Assembly (NCBI GenBank): GCA_014281115.1
Contig: JACONQ010000002.1
Coordinates: 1,178,001-1,242,000 of the forward strand
Direction: 5' to 3'
DNA from: Laburnicola sp. R22_1
Taxonomy: Eukaryota > Ascomycota > Dothideomycetes > Pleosporales > Didymosphaeriaceae
DNA length: 64,000 bases
The notes beneath the pieces are model-generated. The model had not been told where the DNA came from and ran no database searches. It worked only from the letters and a program-made list of their open reading frames with translations. Of the stretch, positions 58,200 through 64,000 are shown in pieces. Each line of letters starts with the position of its first letter. Position 1 is the stretch's first letter. Made by a program: the position numbers and the translations under genes.

Positions 58200-61100
58200 G
58201 GCCTTCTTGTCGCTTAGGTAGCCGAATAGGGACTTATGTCTCCTTTGGGCCTAGTGAGAGTTTAGATAAAAACCTCCTCACTTTGGATAAGAGCAGGTAG
58301 CGATTTGTCTTATTACTACTTACCTTCTAATATTATTCTATTCTGCCTTATTAACTATTAGGCGTTTTAGTAGCGCCCTTACATTTAAATCGCTCTCTTA
58401 TAGGTAGTGGTAGAATTCTTACCGCTATAATAGCAATACGTGGACCTAGTAAACGCCTTACTTTCGCGAGCCAGAAGCTAGGCGGCCTATTTAGGAACAC
58501 TTAGCAGCAAGTTAGTGCTATTAGGTAGGCAGGAGAATAAGTGGAAGAACTTAGGGAGGCTACCTAATAAGAAATTAATAATAGCCCTAAGAGTTTACAA
58601 GCCCTTTAGAAGGAGCTAAATATAATAGAAGCTAATAAAAGGGCAGCTTATCTTATAGAACTATAGAATTGGGCGCGCAAGGAATAGGAATAATAGAAAA
58701 TATAACATATTAAGAATATTTAACAATAATACAAAGCTGGCGACGTAGCAGCTCTTAATAAGCTTACTAGTACCTCGCGCGTGGTCACTATGGTCTTATC
58801 GTTCCTAGTAGCCGCTAAACAGAGTACCTTACTGCAACCACCCCTACCACACATTTATAACCATAAGAATTATCGCAATTAGAACTAATAGAAGCGGAAT
58901 TATAAGTTTTATTTCTCGTAAGCACCTTCTTACTTTGTTACAGAAGATTATAAGGTTACCTTTAGTAAATAGTATCTGTCTAAGGACCTTTAAAGTTAAT
59001 TCGAGTTATATTCTAATTAATAATAATAGACAGACCCTAAATAGGCTCCTACCTAGTAGACGTTAACAGAACAAATACTTAATACTCTAGGCACTCTATT
59101 AGAACGCTAGCAGACAGCGTTTAAGGCAATAAAGAACTGCCGCCAAAGGGCAGGCTAGTCTCTAATAGACTTACTTAATCACCTTCTCCCTTTATAAGAT
59201 AAAATTAAGGAGCAGAATAAGCATTGTAGGGTAGCTAAATTTATAGCTTCTATGGATAATAAGCTATATAGAGAAGTTTTGCATTACCCACCTTCTTAGA
59301 GGAAAACTCTTATAGAGATGGAAGAGATTTCCAATTGCCTTTACTAAGAGGAAGGGCGGTCTGCTAAGAGTAAAAGCAAGTCTAAGGACTTATTAAAGAG
59401 GCCTAAGTTAATAAAGCTCCCCGCTAAGTTAGCTAGACCAGCAAAACGCGGCAGAAAGGAGCGTAAGAACTATAAATAGTCTACCTTAATATAGAAGAAA
59501 AAGGATAAAGATAATCTAAAGGTTACTTACTAGAACTGTGATAAGAGAGGCTATGTCTCCCCTAATTATAAAAAGGAGAGAAATCCAGACCTACCTTTCC
59601 ATCCTAAGGACGCATTAGAGTCTGCGGGAAAAGGCAAGGGCTAGTGAGACTAGACTCTATTCTATTGGCCGCAATTATTAAGTATAAGAAGAATAAGCAA
59701 CTTAGAAAGCTCTATAATGTGCTTTACCTAAAGAGGCTAATTGCAATAATAGTATAGGCTATAGTAGGAGATTTAGGCTTAGTTAAGGCACTAGTTAATA
59801 GTGGCGCTAAACTTAATATAATCTCTACTCGCTTTGCAAAGAAGAGAGATCTAATAGTAATATTCTTACTAGACTTTGTAGTAGAGGCGGCAAATAGTGC
59901 AAATATTACTATATATAAATCTGTAGTTGCCAAAGTGCATCTAGTAGACGCTAGAGGTTATAGAGAGACCTACTAGATTCTATTTATAGTAGCAGACCTA
60001 AGGAAGTATAAGATATACTTAGGATTACTATAAATTGCCATATATAATCCAAAACTTAACTTTCGCACAGGTTAATTGTTGTTCTAAGAAAAGTTAGGGT
60101 AGAATGCGCCTAACTACGCCAAAGTGACCCTTAAAGACGCAAAACAGTTTAGTTTAACAATATTAGACTTAACTGCGAAATTATACGCGTGTTATATTAG
60201 CTATATAGGCAATAGGACGTCTACAATCTTAGTAGAGGCTATAATGCCATAAGTATACTAAGAGTTCGCTAATGTAGCGAACAGTAATTAATTAGAGGTG
60301 CTTGCGGAATACTTCGCGACTAACCTAAGTATTAATCTTCTTTCTAGAGAATAACCACCCTATTAGCCCCTCTATAACTTATCTAAGGGCGAGCTAAGTG
60401 TCTTGCGTAAGTATATCGTAGATTACTTACAAAGAGGCTAGATACGACATTTAAGATCACTAGCTAGAGCACTAATCCTATTCGCGAAGAAGAAGGATAG
60501 TACGTTAAGGCTATGCGTAGATTATTGCGACCTTAACAAGATTACTGTCAAGAATTGTTATGCGTTACCCTTAATTAATAAGTCCTTAGAAAGATTGGCA
60601 AAAGCGAAGTTCTTTACTAAGCTTAATATCTAAGAGGCATATTATAGGATAAGAATTAAGAAAGGCGATAAATAAAAAACAGCTTTTTGTACGAAGTACG
60701 GACACTTTGAGTACTTAGTAATGCTGTTTAGTTTAACTAATGCTCTGGCATAATTCCAGAAGCATATTAATAAAGTCCTAGTAGGACTAATTAATGTGAC
60801 GTATATTGTCTATTTGGATAATATACTTATCTTCTCTAATATTGAAGAGAAACACAAATAATATATAAAAGAAGTCTTCTAAAGGCTACGCAAGGCCAAA
60901 CTATATATTAAACTTAGTAAGTGCGAGTTTTATTAGGAAGAAACAGAGTACCTAGACTATATTATTGGCTAAAAGGGAGTTAGGATGCACAAAGACCGTG
61001 TAAAAACAATTATAAAGTGGCTACTCCCTAAGATAGTACGCGACGTTAGGGTGTTTATTAGTTTTATAAATTATTACTAGATATTTATTAAAGGGTTTTT

Positions 61101-63352
61101 AAGAGTGGCTCTACCCCTTACTAAACTTACTTAGAAGGAGTCTAGTGCTGCCCGGGGCGGGCATGCTTAAAGAAGGGAGAAAAGCTAACCCTTATACCTA
61201 GATGCGTAGGCAAGAGCAGCTTTTAAAGAGTTAAAGGCCGTATTTATAGTAGTGCCCATATTAGTGCACTTTAAGTCTAATAGAGAGATAAGACTTAAGG
61301 TAAATACCTTAGATAGCGCGATATCTAGCATATTAAGCTAGAATGTACCCAAATTCAACGGAACCCCATAATGGCGACCTATTAGTTTCTTTTTACAAAA
61401 GCTAGACAGTACACAACTTTAATATAATACAAATAATAAGGAATTGCTAGCTATTAATAAAAGTATTAAATATTAGCGACACTACCTATTAAGTATTCTA
61501 TTTATTATCTTTACGGATTACAATAACTTGCGATAGTTTATAGACATAAAGAAATTAAACTACTAGTAGGTTAGAATCTATAAGAGGCTAGCAGAGTACG
61601 ATTTTATTATTATCTACCAGCCAGAGAAAGAAAACCCAGCAGATGGACTATTAAGACGCCCTAACTATATAAGCGAGGCGCAACACCTAGTAGAGAAAGG
61701 AAACAGAGCTTATATAGAGCCTTTAAGAATATTATTAAGTAGGAATACTTTTAATAAACTAACTACCCAAGTAATTAGTGCGATTATAAGATCCCAATAA
61801 GTGGCACCCTAGGAATAAAGGCGGCCAAGAAGGCGCGAACCTAGAAAAGCAATTATAGAAGAGCTAATATTGTTAATAGAGGTTAGCTCTAAATTCGACT
61901 TAAAGATTAAAGATAAAGTTAAGGCTCTAGGAGAATCTTAGTCCTAATAGTTTAGCGAGGAGTCGCCAGAAGAAGGCGTAATAGAGCAGAACAGAATTAA
62001 AGTACTCACAACAAGTGCGAAAAAGGCGAAGGCTCTCTAGACATACTATAATAGCCCTATAGCTAGGCATTTTAGACCGAAGAAGACGTTAAAAAAGTTA
62101 AGGAGGCATTTCTAATAGAAAGGAATATAATACGAAGTTAAGGACTACTATTAAGACTATTTAAAGTGCAAGATATCTGTTGCGCCTTAACACTAACTAT
62201 ATGGTCTTTTAAATTCCTTGTCCATTCCAAATTGCCCTTAGGAGGACGTTACCTTAGATTTTATTATAGACTTACCCCCTAGCTAAGCACTTAGCCAAGT
62301 CTATAATACTATTCTAGTAATAGTAGCCTGTCTAATAAAGATGGCTTATTATATACCTGCCAGGACAGATTAGGACGCGAAGGACTTAACGGAAGCCTAA
62401 ATTTGGGATGTTGTTAGGTTACACAGCACTCCTAAGACAATCTTATTAGACAGAGGTCTAATAATAAATTCTCGCTATTAGGACTCTTTTTATTATTACC
62501 TTAACACTATAAGGGTGTTATTATTAGCCTATTACCCGCAAATAGACAGGCAAACTAAAAGGCAGAATTAAACGCTTAAGTAGTATCTTTAGTATTTTTA
62601 CTACCTAGAATAGGATAACTAGGCAAGGTGGTTACTAATTGCGGAATTTGCGTATAATAATAGCGTAAACGCAGCAACTAGAGTAACTCCTTTTCGCACA
62701 TACTATAGAGCGGATTCTTGTGCGCTAGAATGGCCCGGAATGCCGCTTAGTAATAGAGAATTGCTACTAGACATATTAATTGCAGTAAGAGTTATCGCAC
62801 TATAGGCTTAATACAGAATAAAGATCGCAGCGACGAATAAGTACTAAAAGAAGTACGCTAATAAGAAGAGGAAGTACCTTAGTCTTAAACTAGGGGATTA
62901 AGTGTTTATATCTACTAGATATCTAAACTTCGTACAACCTAAGCGCAAACTTAATTAGAAGTTTATTAGACTAGGCATAGTTAAGTACTCTATAGGGAAA
63001 AAAGCCTATAAAGTTAACTTTCCAGGATTAAACGCACACCCAGTCTTCTATATATTGTTATTAGAGTCATATAAACAAAGGGAAGCTATTAAGTCTTAAG
63101 TAGGTTCTATTATAAACACCCTACGCACGTTCGGCAATAATATGTACTATGTAAAGAAAGTGCTAGAGAGTAGGCAGTTATTAGTTAGAATCTGGGAATA
63201 CCTTATTAAATAGGAAGGTTACTTAGAAGAAAAAAACTCATAGAAGCTAGGTACTAATCTAAGTGCCAACGCTATTAAAGAATTCTGAAAAAAGAAGAAT
63301 ATTCCAGGACGCCGGCAAAGAGGCTCTCGTTCGGGTCAAATGACTGCAGAAG
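58200..63352 (+). mobile_element. third Ty3/gypsy relic, plus strand, RIP-inactivated
   Basis: Bounds are approximate; no LTR pair was found. In order: gag (58450-59640) ending in a zinc knuckle region NCDKRGYVSPNYKKERNPD with one expected Cys now Tyr; protease near 59791, LVNSGAKLNIISTRFAKK where the active-site Asp is Asn; RT with FAKKKDSTLRLCVDY (about 60480) and YLDNILIFS (60811); RNase H region (~61250-61560); integrase with IIDLPPS, RTD*DAKDL, LDRGLI and AYYPQIDRQTKRQN (about 62260-62570), where the catalytic Glu region is altered. The end is basic, GRRQRGSRSGQMTAEGG, followed by a purine tract GCAGAAGGGGGATAA (63344-63358). It is a different gypsy family from the 49-57 kb copy, judging by the protein motifs. 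Confidence 0.82.
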
Positions 63353-64000
63353 GGGGATAAAAGAACCTCCTTAGAAAATTTTAATAGGGAATTTTAATTC
63401 CTTTCTTCTATAGATAAGAGATCGAACTTAGGTTAACTATATAGTTAGGGAATCACTACGGAAAGTACACTTGCTACCTTTACCTATTTTTTCCTATAGA
63501 GGGTTTTTTACTATAATTATAAAGGTATTTAATAGCGCAAGGTGTTATAAAGACAACATTAACTTAGAAAGATTATAGTATCTCTAGAGGTTAGTTAAAA
63601 AGGACTATAAAGGACTATAAGAGTACATCACACTCCACTTAGAGCCAAAAGAAGAGAATATTCTAAGATCCTAGGTTTGAGATATTTTAGGGCATTGCTA
63701 CCCGCCAGAAGGCGCTATTTAAGTCCTAACGAACTCCTATATTACAGGAAGCCGTCACTCCTAGGGACACTAAGGCATAATGGCCCTAGAGATCCTCCTT
63801 ATATACACATATTAGCCTAAGGCTCCTAAAGGGGCTAAAAGCACTACTAAGAAGCTAAAAAGGCACTATTTGCAACTATGGCTGTAAGTAGAACTCTTAC
63901 TATTACCCAAAACTTCTAATAACGCGTTAGTCTATATTTATTCTATAACCGCGTTAGTATATAACATAATGGGACAAAAGGCGAAATTATAGACCTTGTC
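63353..64000. other. AT-rich repeat DNA to the window end
   Basis: Follows the purine tract, so it probably includes the third element's 3' LTR, but no second copy is seen in this window to define it. No open frame of note. Confidence 0.4.

Noticed and set aside
59724..59933. short minus-strand open frame in the third gypsy
   Set aside because: Antisense to the protease motif on the plus strand.

Overview
The window is nuclear DNA of a filamentous ascomycete, most likely a Dothideomycete of the Pleosporales type. Genes carry 47-120 bp GT-AG introns with CTRAC-type branch sites. The gene set is typically fungal: Bor1, RmtA/PRMT1, a SET protein, a DUF3292-like protein, NCA2, a Sec4/Rab8 GTPase, bifunctional aminodeoxychorismate synthase and a CFEM GPI protein. 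The second part is a roughly 23 kb AT-rich block of retrotransposons full of C-to-T/G-to-A changes, as expected from repeat-induced point mutation (RIP). The genus cannot be fixed from sequence alone.

Layout. 1-14 kb is a dense housekeeping block: a small unknown gene (211-719), a boron/bicarbonate-type transporter (minus, 1685-4050), a SET-domain protein (4513-6613), PRMT1 (6836-8203), a kinesin (minus, 8687-10986) and a DUF3292-like membrane protein (11828-14045). 14-25 kb is gene-poor: one acidic conserved protein (17555-18304), long stretches without convincing genes, a 162-bp hAT-type MITE with perfect 8-bp target duplications (21331-21492), and an F-box pseudogene (22787-23911) with three in-frame stops. 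25-40.4 kb holds PABA synthase (minus, 25234-27834), a 0.5 kb RIP-like AT block (about 29241-29756), a CFEM/proline-rich cell-wall protein (31056-33191), NCA2 (33746-36046), Sec4/Rab8 (36668-37502) and an MFS transporter (minus, 38546-40378).

40.9-64 kb is an AT-rich repeat island with no intact gene. I resolve a minus-strand Ty3/gypsy chromovirus relic (about 41349-49283) with a pogo-type DNA transposon inside it (43543-45755), a plus-strand Ty3/gypsy with two recognisable 212-bp LTRs (49284-57438), an LTR/polypurine-tract fragment of another minus-strand element (57439-57729), and a third, plus-strand gypsy relic (about 58200-63352). Reverse transcriptase, protease, integrase and transposase motifs can all be read, but catalytic Asp codons have become Asn and many Gln/Trp/Arg codons have become stops. 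All are dead.

The genes do not form a pathway: they are independent cell-biology, metabolic and wall functions next to a silenced repeat island. I found no CRISPR array, rRNA, convincing tRNA, or secondary-metabolite cluster. The observations most worth following are the hAT MITE, the F-box pseudogene broken only by C-to-T type stops, a Ser replacing the last Gly of the PRMT1 SAM-binding loop, and the nested RIP-inactivated elements.
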